From DT-110 sp030148525 (GTDB taxonomy: Bacteria > Bacteroidota > Bacteroidia > Chitinophagales > Saprospiraceae): a stretch of DNA of 64,000 nucleotides. Numbering within the stretch: the first letter of the stretch is position 1; every line of letters starts with the position of its first letter. The stretch is taken from assembly GCA_965227445.1 (NCBI GenBank), contig OZ245751.1, positions 1,798,001-1,862,000 of the forward strand, given 5' to 3'. The notes under the pieces were generated by a model. That model was not told where the DNA came from, ran no database searches, and saw only the letters and a program-made list of their open reading frames with translations. The translations under genes and the position numbers were made by a program. Below, piece after piece: positions 42,404 through 49,781 of this stretch.

Positions 42404-44725
42404 CTATTCGATCACCAGCTCGTCCACCATTACGTGTGGCAAGGTTCCGGCACCGGGTTGCCCTGCGGGAATGGTCGGCATGGGCAACAACTTAATGCGG
42501 ATGAACTGCACATCTATTGCCTCCACCGCAAAGGAAACCTCATGGGGGCCAATCTCGTCGGGTTCAGGAATGCCGAAGGTCTGTGGCGGACCGAAATCGT
42601 CCTGGTTTTTGGCGAAAGCCACCTCCATACGCTCCGGTGCGTAGATCCACCAGCCGGGACGAACGAAAAAGCGGGTAGAAATTCGACTCAGGGTATCCGG
42701 CTGACCGAGGTCGATAGTGGCCTCGAAGGGCTCTTCCCGAAAACTTAGCCACTCTCCGTCGCGGTAATCGTTCGGTGCCCCCTGTACGCCGTTGAGCAAG
42801 CTTTGCGGTCCGGCCGTGTTCGTCGGTTCAGTAGGACGGGAAGCCAGTACAAGGGCCTTATTGACACCCTTATGCAGATTGATGGTGATGCTGCCGGTAC
42901 GCCCGACAGGGCCTTCCGGGGAGTAGGTCCGGGCGGAGTAGGTACCGCTTTCGTTTATAGGTATGGGACCCTCGAATACCGGACTTTCCCGGGTGATATC
43001 GCCATCGCCATTCTGTGTGTAGCGAATGGTACCCGACTGGGCGGTATTTGCCCACCTCAAACGCAAAGGGTCGACTCCATTGGCCTGTATCAGGGGACGG
43101 GCATCGTAGATGGTCGTAGCAACATTGATACCACGGTCACGCCAGCGTTGAATCTGGGGTTCCAGGCGTCGCACGAAGTCCTGAAAATCTTTGCGGTCGG
43201 GGTCGCCGGTCCAGCTGACTTCAGCCAGGGCCATCATACGGGGGTAAGCCATATATTCTGCCTGATCGGTGGTCGGAATGTATTCGGTCCACAGGTTCCC
43301 CTGGGCACCAAGAATGTGTTTGGCTTCTTCTTCGTCCAGCTCCTCGGGAACCGGATGGTAGCTGTATACTTTTTCGAGAGGCAGGTACCCGCCAATGGCC
43401 AGGGGCTCATCCGGGTGGCGCGACTGATAATGGTCGAAGTAGCAGTGGGAATTAGGGGTCATAATCACATCGTGGCCGGCTTCGGCAGCTTCGATGCCCC
43501 CTTGTTCGCCCCGCCAGCTCATGACGGTGGCATTGGGAGCTAATCCACCTTCCAGTATCTCATCCCAACCGATGAGGGATCGTCCGTTCTCATTCAGGAA
43601 GGTTTCGATGCGGCGGATGAAATAGGATTGTAAGCCGGCTTCGTCTTCCAGGCCCTCCTCATCGATTAATTGCTGACAAAAAGCGCTTTCTTCCCATTGC
43701 TTTTTGGGTGCCTCGTCACCTCCGATGTGGATGTATTCAGAGGGGAAAAGATCCATGACTTCCGTCAAAACATCCTCCAGGAAGTTGAAGGTCTCTTCGG
43801 TAGGACAGTAAATGTTTTCAAAGACGCCCCATTTAGTGGCCGGTTGTACCGGGCGTCCGTGGCAGCTCAACTCGGGGTAAGCGGCAATGGCGGCCTGGGC
43901 GTGCCCGGGCATTTCAATTTCGGGAATGATGGTAACAAATCGCTCACTGGCGTATTGTACAACTTCCCTTACCTCTTCCTGGGTATAGTACCCGCCATAG
44001 CGCTGACCATCAAAGGTTTGGGGTTGGTCGCTGTAGTGGCCCACCAGTGTCTCCGGCCGGTAAGCGGCTACTGATTGCAGTTTAGGGTACTGCTTAATTT
44101 CGATGCGCCAGCCCTGATCTTCGGTCAGATGCCAGTGGAAGCGATTCATCTTATAGTGTGCCAGCATATCGATGTACTGCTTGATAAAGGCCACCGGAAA
44201 CATATGCCGACCCACATCGAGGTGCATACCCCGGTAGGCGAAGCGGGGCTCGTCCTTGATGTATCCGCAGGGAATATCGGCCAGGGCCTCCGCCGGGTTG
44301 CGGTAGTGGTCGACCAGTTGCAGCAGGGATTGTACCCCGTAGAATAGGCCCGCCGAGGTGGCTGATTTGATGAGTGCTCCCTTCTGGGTAATCAGCATTT
44401 CGTAATAAGACCCGGCGAATGACGGGTCGATCTCAAAGGCTATTTTTTTGACGGAAGCCCCGGATTGAAGTTGGAAACCATGGTGCTGCTGCAGGTAGTT
44501 TTGGAGATAATCGACCACGAACTGCACCGTGTCGCCTTCTGCTTTAGCGACCAGGCCGACCTCCGGCGTCAGTGCCAGGGAACCCATGCCCGGCGCTATA
44601 GACTGAGGAAGTGGAATGATAGGGAAATCAGCGGTGGTATTCGGCTCCGCCTCTTCGGAGGAGCAACCGAGCATGAGCAGAGAGAGTCCTGCACATAGCA
44701 GGAGGTGAATGTGATTTGTCTTCAT
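42404..44725 (-). CDS. GH20 beta-N-acetylhexosaminidase lipoprotein
   Basis: The start at 44725 gives MKTNHIHLLLCAGLSLLMLGC, a lipoprotein signal; the upstream in-frame ATG lies inside the operator. The 773-residue enzyme has a GH20b N-terminal domain (FPIIPLPQSIAPGMGSLALT near 34) and the GH20 barrel (RFAYRGMHLDVGRHMFP near 155, MNRFHWHLTEDQGWRIEI near 185, IIPEIEMPGHAQAAIAAYPE near 258). The catalytic Asp-Glu pair is in YIHIGGDEAPKKQW near 335. From about 590 it carries a CHB_HEX-like domain and a discoidin-like end (WWIYAPERMEV, VMVDELVIE), related to the C-terminal modules in the GH2 operon. It removes terminal beta-GlcNAc or GalNAc from glycans at the cell surface. First gene of the seven-gene block. 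Confidence 0.95.
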   Translation of the reverse strand: MKTNHIHLLLCAGLSLLMLGCSSEEAEPNTTADFPIIPLPQSIAPGMGSLALTPEVGLVAKAEGDTVQFVVDYLQNYLQQHHGFQLQSGASVKKIAFEIDPSFAGSYYEMLITQKGALIKSATSAGLFYGVQSLLQLVDHYRNPAEALADIPCGYIKDEPRFAYRGMHLDVGRHMFPVAFIKQYIDMLAHYKMNRFHWHLTEDQGWRIEIKQYPKLQSVAAYRPETLVGHYSDQPQTFDGQRYGGYYTQEEVREVVQYASERFVTIIPEIEMPGHAQAAIAAYPELSCHGRPVQPATKWGVFENIYCPTEETFNFLEDVLTEVMDLFPSEYIHIGGDEAPKKQWEESAFCQQLIDEEGLEDEAGLQSYFIRRIETFLNENGRSLIGWDEILEGGLAPNATVMSWRGEQGGIEAAEAGHDVIMTPNSHCYFDHYQSRHPDEPLAIGGYLPLEKVYSYHPVPEELDEEEAKHILGAQGNLWTEYIPTTDQAEYMAYPRMMALAEVSWTGDPDRKDFQDFVRRLEPQIQRWRDRGINVATTIYDARPLIQANGVDPLRLRWANTAQSGTIRYTQNGDGDITRESPVFEGPIPINESGTYSARTYSPEGPVGRTGSITINLHKGVNKALVLASRPTEPTNTAGPQSLLNGVQGAPNDYRDGEWLSFREEPFEATIDLGQPDTLSRISTRFFVRPGWWIYAPERMEVAFAKNQDDFGPPQTFGIPEPDEIGPHEVSFAVEAIDVQFIRIKLLPMPTIPAGQPGAGTLPHVMVDELVIE
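42608..42621 (+). repeat. 14-base hairpin motif, copy 13 (TTTTGGCGAAAGCC)
   Basis: In the GH20 gene, template strand; coding read VAFAKN. Confidence 0.85.
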
Positions 44726-44740
44726 AGCAGCAGATGGTTT

Positions 44741-44805
44741 GGCACAAAAGTGTGTGCGCACACACCCCGAAAAGTAAGAAAAAATACGCCGAATGGGTCG
44801 AATGG
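44741..44805. repeat. Duplicated promoter/operator block, copy B
   Basis: The second copy of the block at 42297-42363, ending 16 bases upstream of the GH20 ATG. The match covers the operator and the flanking CCCGAAAAGTAAGAAAAAAT, and ends at GAATGG. Beyond it the sequences diverge. Confidence 0.9.
44751..44764. promoter_or_regulatory. CG-centred palindromic operator, copy 3
   Basis: TGTGTGCGCACACA, perfect, 26 bases upstream of the GH20 ATG at 44725 and again followed by CACTTTTG towards the gene. Spacing to the start is almost the same as in copy 2. Confidence 0.75.
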
Positions 44806-44897
44806 CAGCAGATTATTTTATGGTGGTCGATCCTCTGGATCGACCTGGACCGTGCCCTAGATAAGGCTTCCGGGTCTACAGACTTATGTTTTGGTCT

Positions 44898-45329
44898 TTA
44901 CTTCCGAGGGAGTATGAACTCAATATCACGTTGGGTACTTATTATATAATCCGCCAATGAATCCCCTGTCTCTTTGGCAAGTCTAACGAATGTATCTGCC
45001 TGGCTTCCTTTAATGATTAGCTCATTTGCATGAGTGAACCGGTATTGACTGTTTCCTGACCTATATGGGGCTTTAGGATTCGAATAGAAAAGAATGGAAT
45101 CTTTTTCAATCTCATACTTGTAGGTGAACACCCCCACGTTTTCCAGGAAGTAGGTAATCGTAGAATCACCAAAAAGCAAGAAATAAGAATCTCCATCCGG
45201 AATTTTCTCATTCAATAGCCAATAGCCTTTAACAGAAGATTCAGGTTCGGACGATTTCGATCCACAACCTGACTGGGCAAGGAAGGTTATTATCAGGAAA
45301 AGAAATAGTAGTTGTTGCCGCACCTCCAT
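44898..45329 (-). CDS. Small lipoprotein of unknown function
   Basis: A 143-residue protein. MEVRQQLLFLFLIITFLAQS followed by GC is a lipoprotein signal, then GSKSSEPESS as a linker. The rest alternates short beta-strand-like segments (VKGYWLLNEKI, DSYFLLFGDSTITYFLEN, VFTYKYEIEKDSILFYSNP, ELIIKGSQADTFVRLAKE), which resembles small lipocalin-like lipoproteins of Bacteroidota. I do not recognise a named family. It is monocistronic, downstream of the REP-like element and upstream of nothing on its strand. Codon use looks more AT-rich than that of its neighbours. Confidence 0.7.
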   Translation of the reverse strand: MEVRQQLLFLFLIITFLAQSGCGSKSSEPESSVKGYWLLNEKIPDGDSYFLLFGDSTITYFLENVGVFTYKYEIEKDSILFYSNPKAPYRSGNSQYRFTHANELIIKGSQADTFVRLAKETGDSLADYIISTQRDIEFILPRK

Positions 45330-45417
45330 TATTTAGGTTATTGTCAGCCGCGATCCAGTAGTGACGCGGGTCAATAATCATTAAAGTCGATCGGTCCTTG
45401 GGAGGGCGAACACATTG

Positions 45418-45562
45418 CGTACCTAACGGCACGCTCGTCAACTTTTCCGTTTACGTTTCTACCCATATTATGCCCCTAAAGGGGCTTCTGAAAAGGTCCC
45501 GTTAGGGACCAAATATGGGTAGAAATTAAAAACGGATATAGAAAACCGTGCCGTTAGGTACG
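45418..45562. repeat. REP-like palindromic element with nested inverted repeats
   Basis: Outer arms of 16 bases (CGTACCTAACGGCACG at 45418-45433 and its complement at 45547-45562) enclose a second pair. That pair is TTTCTACCCATATT at 45456-45469 and its complement at 45512-45525. Two small hairpins sit in the middle: CCCCTAAAGGGG near 45473, and GGTCCCGTTAGGGACC at 45495-45510. Further out, GCGGGTCAA (45366) and TTGACCCGC (45601) also pair, so the whole 300-base gap between the stress-protein and lipoprotein genes is palindromic. Such GCCGTTAGGTAC-containing elements are familiar as dispersed non-coding repeats in Bacteroidota. Confidence 0.85.
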
Positions 45563-45630
45563 GAATATAAGAATGTATTTTCTTCGGTGAATAAATAATT
45601 TTGACCCGCGATCCAGAGGATCGCGCACCT

Positions 45631-46584
45631 TTACTGCCCCAGAGTCCCGCCATTCTTTTTCGTCGCCTTGCGACGCACGATCAGCAGGGGCACGTACATA
45701 TCCTTCTTGATGAGCTGCACGGTGACGCTACCGAGCAGGGTCGCCCAGCCGCCTTTACCGCGGGCACCGACCACGATCATATTGGCGCGGGAATGTACCG
45801 CCTGCTCGTAAATGACTTCACCGGCGCTGCGCCCCTCGCTGAAAACGAACATGCCCGGCACATCATTAGTGATGACCTCCCGGTCTTTTGCGGTTTTCAG
45901 GAATTTCCGGTAGTTCTTCTCGGCATCTTTGCGCAAGGCATCGCTCACATTGGAGACCGGAATGTAGGGGAAGTAGTGTGCGGGTACGCTAAGAATATGT
46001 ACACTTTGCAGCGTAGCCTGGGAGGATTCGCTAATATTTTTGGCGAAAGCCAGGGCTGTCATTGCGTTTTCACTGAAATCGGTAGGTACCACTAAGTGGT
46101 CGAGGGTAAAGGTGGTGGCCTCGGGGATCATCAGCAGAGCCGTTTCAAAATTGAACAGGCGCAGCAATTTCTCAGCCGTAAGGCCGGAGCCCCGGTAGGC
46201 GATTTTTTTCCCCACCAGGGTAATGCCGGCGTCCCAGATGCGGGCCATGCGGGCCAGGGCGTGAGGGGTGGAACTGTCGGCCTCGATAAGGATTTTAGTT
46301 TCCACCTCGCGGGATGGCTGAAAGTGGCCCGTCATTTTCTCCGAAATGACTTCCTCGAGTAATTCGGGGAGGGGACGCTTAAGATTATCAATGATCTGCT
46401 CGGCCTCCTGTGGGTAGTCGAATTTGATATTGTGGGCAAAGACCACCTTCTCCAATTCGGGCATTTGGGTACACAGAAAAGCTGCATATTCCATCAGGAT
46501 GTTATCCATCTCGGTAAGGTCGAGACAGACCATAATATTTTTAATTGGTTCCACGCTCTTCTGTCTTTTCTTGTTTTTGTACAA
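45631..46584 (-). CDS. Universal stress protein with tandem UspA domains
   Basis: A 317-residue cytoplasmic protein with two Usp folds. The first, about 14-150, starts with IKNIMVCLDLTEMDNILMEY. The second, about 158-310, starts with LDHLVVPTDFSENAMTALAF and ends with the nucleotide-binding ANMIVVGARGKGGWATLLGS and VPLLIVRR. The second domain keeps the GxxG...GS ATP-binding pattern; the first does not, so only one site is likely functional. The 46584 ATG lies 44 bases inside the BCCT gene. A GTG at 46554, with a 14-base overlap, would start just before the first strand and is a fair alternative. Coupling to an osmolyte-type transporter suggests a stress or osmotic role. Confidence 0.88.
   Translation of the reverse strand: MYKNKKRQKSVEPIKNIMVCLDLTEMDNILMEYAAFLCTQMPELEKVVFAHNIKFDYPQEAEQIIDNLKRPLPELLEEVISEKMTGHFQPSREVETKILIEADSSTPHALARMARIWDAGITLVGKKIAYRGSGLTAEKLLRLFNFETALLMIPEATTFTLDHLVVPTDFSENAMTALAFAKNISESSQATLQSVHILSVPAHYFPYIPVSNVSDALRKDAEKNYRKFLKTAKDREVITNDVPGMFVFSEGRSAGEVIYEQAVHSRANMIVVGARGKGGWATLLGSVTVQLIKKDMYVPLLIVRRKATKKNGGTLGQ
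46038..46051 (+). repeat. 14-base hairpin motif, copy 14 (TTTTGGCGAAAGCC)
   Basis: In the universal stress protein gene, template strand; coding read LAFAKN. Confidence 0.85.
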
Positions 46585-48148
46585 GACCCTTTAAGATCTT
46601 CTCGTAGCTGGCCTGTTCCTTGGATTGGCGTTTTCGTTGATTTTCCTGGTATTCTTCGTTTAAGCCAAGGTACAAACTATACAACATCACGAGGAGCAAA
46701 AGGGCAAAGGGTAGACCGGTAATTGTCGCCGCCGTTTGCAGTGCAGCTAACCCACCTCCAAGCAAAAGGGTTGCGGCTACGCCGCCTTCCGAAAGTGCCC
46801 AGAAAATGCGTTGGCCAACCGGTGCGTCTAATTTCCCCCCTGCGGTAATGCTATCAATAACCAGCGAACCACTGTCCGATGAAGTCACAAAGAAACTGGT
46901 TACCAGCACAATTCCCAAGAGGCTGGTCACGAAATTCAATGGAAATTGTTCCAACAAAACAAATAAGGCCGTGGATAGCTCTTGATTTACGGCAGTTGAA
47001 ATGGTTCCGGCAGCCTGCAGTTCAAGGAACATGGCCGACCCACCGAATACACTCATCCACAAAAAAGTCAGCAGGGTAGGTACGAGCAGCACACCGAGAA
47101 TAAATTCCCGGATCGTTCGACCTTTCGACACCCGCGCAATAAACATCCCCACGAAAGGCGACCAGCTGATCCACCAGGCCCAGTAGAATACCGACCAATC
47201 GTTTTGCCAGGTACCGCCGGTAAAGGCTTCCGTCCAGGTGCCCAATCCAATAATGTTCTGGAAGTAGCGTCCGGTATTTTGGATGTAGCCGTCGAGCAGG
47301 AATACAGTCGGACCAATAATCAGCATGAGCACCAGGAAGATAAGGCCCAGGCGAAGATTGAGTTCGCTGAGTACGCGCACGCCTTTGTCAAGGCCGGCTA
47401 CGACACTGGCCGTTGCCGCCAGTGTGATCAGCCCGATGAGGATAACCTGGGTGTTGACCGTATTGGGAATCTGAAAAAGGTGATCGAGACCGGCAGACAC
47501 CTGTTGGACCCCGAATCCCAGGGAAGTGGCCAGGCCAAATAGGGTCGCCACTACGGCGATCACATCGATAATATTACCGACGGGACCGTGAATGCGATCA
47601 CCGAATAGGGGGTAGTATAGGGAGCGAATAGTCAAGGGCTGGTTGCGATTGAAGGCCATAAAGGCCAGGCCCAGCCCGATGAGGGCATAGATTGCCCAGG
47701 CGTGTAACCCCCAGTGCAGAAAGGTGTAGGTAAATGCATTATTGGCACGTTCAGCCTGATCGGAGAATGGTACGGGCGGAGTCGAGAAGTGCATCATCGG
47801 TTCTCCAACACTAAAAAATAGCAGACCAATTCCCATTCCTGCCGAGAATAGCATGGAAAACCAGGCGAAGGTGCTGAATTCGGGGCGGGCATCATTACCA
47901 CCGATGCGGATACTACCAAATTTACTAAAGGCAAACAGGAAGCTGACCACCATAAAAATATTGACCGCCAGCACTAATAACCAGCCGAGGTTATCCACAA
48001 TGCCATTTTGTAAGCGATCGAAGATAGCCTCCATCGGATCGCCCACTATCAGGGTAACTGAGATAAATAAAACAATAAGGATTGCAGAGGGGAGAAAAAC
48101 GGGGGGAAAAAAATCAAAATACCGATTCGTCCAATTCTTAGGTGCCAT
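46541..48148 (-). CDS. BCCT-family betaine/carnitine/choline-type transporter
   Basis: A 535-residue inner-membrane protein with 12 predicted helices. The family signature FSAGMGIGLLFFSVGEPMMH lies near 98, with AYTFLHWGLHAWAIYALIG-like residues near 140. FYWAWWISWSPFVGMFIARV is near 315, followed by SKGRTIREFILGVLLVPTL, the family's core region. Members import glycine betaine, choline or carnitine; the substrate here is not decided by sequence. The C-terminus is hydrophilic and basic, which in osmo-sensing members serves activation. It overlaps the stress-protein gene and follows the SusD gene after 83 bases holding a hairpin. Confidence 0.93.
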   Translation of the reverse strand: MAPKNWTNRYFDFFPPVFLPSAILIVLFISVTLIVGDPMEAIFDRLQNGIVDNLGWLLVLAVNIFMVVSFLFAFSKFGSIRIGGNDARPEFSTFAWFSMLFSAGMGIGLLFFSVGEPMMHFSTPPVPFSDQAERANNAFTYTFLHWGLHAWAIYALIGLGLAFMAFNRNQPLTIRSLYYPLFGDRIHGPVGNIIDVIAVVATLFGLATSLGFGVQQVSAGLDHLFQIPNTVNTQVILIGLITLAATASVVAGLDKGVRVLSELNLRLGLIFLVLMLIIGPTVFLLDGYIQNTGRYFQNIIGLGTWTEAFTGGTWQNDWSVFYWAWWISWSPFVGMFIARVSKGRTIREFILGVLLVPTLLTFLWMSVFGGSAMFLELQAAGTISTAVNQELSTALFVLLEQFPLNFVTSLLGIVLVTSFFVTSSDSGSLVIDSITAGGKLDAPVGQRIFWALSEGGVAATLLLGGGLAALQTAATITGLPFALLLLVMLYSLYLGLNEEYQENQRKRQSKEQASYEKILKGLVQKQEKTEERGTN

Positions 48149-48169
48149 ATAGACCAGTTATATATGAAT

Positions 48170-48206
48170 GCGAATCCGCATCCCCCGAACGGAGGATGCG
48201 GATCGC
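48170..48206. other. Strong hairpin between SusD and BCCT genes
   Basis: A 10-bp perfect stem (ATCCGCATCC at 48174-48183 with GGATGCGGAT at 48194-48203) extends by three further pairs across a one-base bulge. No T-run follows on the minus strand, so it is better read as an mRNA-stabilising or REP-like hairpin than as a classical terminator. Confidence 0.6.
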
Positions 48207-48231
48207 AACGATCAACAAGAAGCTAATATAC

Positions 48232-49707
48232 TTATTCTACCAACCAAATGGTGGTATTAAAATCATCACTGCCAATCCGACTGACAGCAGCTTCGTAATT
48301 GTTTTGATTGAGTGAGCGCTCTTCGCCCGGATAGAGGAAGCGCATTGGTAATTGGTCATTATTCAGGTTGTCGCAAGGAGCCGATAAGAACGGAATACCG
48401 TCGAAGCTCATACCGCTTTCGGCGTACCAGCGGCGTACTTCGAAGTATGGCTCAAGCCCGGTAAAGTACAGGGCCAACCATTTCTGTTCCCAGATATCGG
48501 TCATTTCTTCGTAAGCGACTCCGGAGTTATTGTAGAAGTCGTCTACGCTGCTGTACCCAAATGGCTCGGGATTGACCTGGTGGTAAACCATTGAAGCGGT
48601 GATGCCGGCGCGATAGTGAGCTTCCACATCGTCCTGTATCCATCCTTTTGCTGCGGCTTCCGCCAAAAGGAATTCGACCTCGGCGTAAGTCATTATGATA
48701 CCCTCGGCAATATCCAGACCGAGCTCAGCGGCAGTCGTCTGAGAGCCATCATTATAGTACTGAACACCAAGCCGGGACCCGATCTTACTACAATTTGCAT
48801 TGTTGGAGCCATTGACAGCACCCGAAAACATAGGATTCTCGAAATCATCGTTGTCGGGGCGTGCATAGCGCGACAAACGAGGGTCATCGTACTGACTCAT
48901 TACATCGAGGGCTGTTTGACTGAAAGCAACGGCATCGAAGTCACCCGTTTTGAGTGGAAGTAGTGGATACGTATTAGGTACTGCCGGTAAATACGTCAGG
49001 GTCGCATTATCGGTATTGCTTTCCATGATCGATGCGCTGTTAACCACCGCGGCAAAGCGATTTCCGGCATCGGGCAGAGCATTACCAGCCGTCATCAGCA
49101 AACGCAGGCGCAGCGAATTGGCCAGCTTTTGCCAACGGGAAGCATCGTTGTTCAGCAAGATGTCTCCGGAAATAGAGCCACCTCCACCCAACAGACTGCT
49201 GGCGCGTTCCAGCTCCGAGAGCAGGTCTTCGTAAATAACAGACTGCTCGTCGTAGACGGGCGTAAAGGAACCATCATCACCATTGATGGCATCAAAGTAC
49301 GGAATGTCTCCGTAAGCATTGGTCAGAACGGAGAAAATCCAGGACCGCAGCACAATGGCAACACCTTCCAGTTGCTCATTTTCCTGCGCAATGGCTTGAT
49401 TTTCGACCGAATTTACATCGGTCAGGGCTGTGTACATACCGTCCCAAACCGTGGGGAAGGCGTTCCAGTTGTAGGCGTCGATCTCGGTACGCAGGGTTTT
49501 GGCCGTCAATTGAGCGGCATTATTACCCAGCAAAAAAGATTCATTGGTCGAGGTGTTGACACTCTGCCGGATAGCAGAGGTCAAAAGTACGTCAGCCGAT
49601 ACGGTAGTCGGCTCATTAGGATTCTCGTTTAACTCGTCGAAATCCTCACAACTGAAGGTGATCAGCGTCAGGGTAAGAAGAGTCAGATATATTGATTTTA
49701 ACTTCAT
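48232..49707 (-). CDS. SusD/RagB-family outer-membrane lipoprotein (second pair)
   Basis: A 491-residue SusD_like_2-type protein. The signal peptide ends LITFSC, followed by EDFDELNENPNEPTTVSADV, the usual start. Further marks are GVAIVLRSWIFSVLTNAYGD near 113, WQKLANSLRLRLLMTAGNAL near 190, GIIMTYAEVEFLLAEAAAKG near 336, and WEQKWLALYFTGLEPYFEVR near 400. It partners with the SusC gene 74 bases upstream. No glycosidase lies in the same transcription unit, so the ligand cannot be inferred; the neighbouring BCCT gene hints at non-glycan nutrients. The hairpin between SusC and SusD may set their ratio. Confidence 0.93.
   Translation of the reverse strand: MKLKSIYLTLLTLTLITFSCEDFDELNENPNEPTTVSADVLLTSAIRQSVNTSTNESFLLGNNAAQLTAKTLRTEIDAYNWNAFPTVWDGMYTALTDVNSVENQAIAQENEQLEGVAIVLRSWIFSVLTNAYGDIPYFDAINGDDGSFTPVYDEQSVIYEDLLSELERASSLLGGGGSISGDILLNNDASRWQKLANSLRLRLLMTAGNALPDAGNRFAAVVNSASIMESNTDNATLTYLPAVPNTYPLLPLKTGDFDAVAFSQTALDVMSQYDDPRLSRYARPDNDDFENPMFSGAVNGSNNANCSKIGSRLGVQYYNDGSQTTAAELGLDIAEGIIMTYAEVEFLLAEAAAKGWIQDDVEAHYRAGITASMVYHQVNPEPFGYSSVDDFYNNSGVAYEEMTDIWEQKWLALYFTGLEPYFEVRRWYAESGMSFDGIPFLSAPCDNLNNDQLPMRFLYPGEERSLNQNNYEAAVSRIGSDDFNTTIWLVE
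48655..48668 (-). repeat. 14-base hairpin motif, copy 15 (TTTTGGCGGAAGCC)
   Basis: In the second SusD gene, coding strand, read as LLAEAA. Loop GGAA. Confidence 0.85.
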
Positions 49708-49733
49708 GAAAGTTCTTTTGAGTCTTGGAAAAT

Positions 49734-49756
49734 GCGGACCGGCAGCGCCGATCCGC
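49734..49756 (-). other. SusC-SusD intergenic hairpin
   Basis: GCGGACCGGC (49734-49743) pairs with GCCGATCCGC (49747-49756) around a three-base loop, with one mismatch. It lies in the 74-base gap between the two genes and could cause partial termination or protect the downstream mRNA end. Confidence 0.6.
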
Positions 49757-49781
49757 GTTTATGTTCTTGTTTCAATGGCTT

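Noticed and set aside
44446..44459. TTTTGACGGAAGCC, a near copy of the 14-base motif, and TTTTGCCGAAAGGA at 9757-9770 (minus)
   Set aside because: Each breaks one stem pair, so they were left out of the count; they may be decayed copies.
49117..49130. TTTTGCC words without the loop and second arm (also near 901, 4543 and 49498)
   Set aside because: They lack the GDAA loop and the pairing arm and occur at a rate expected by chance.
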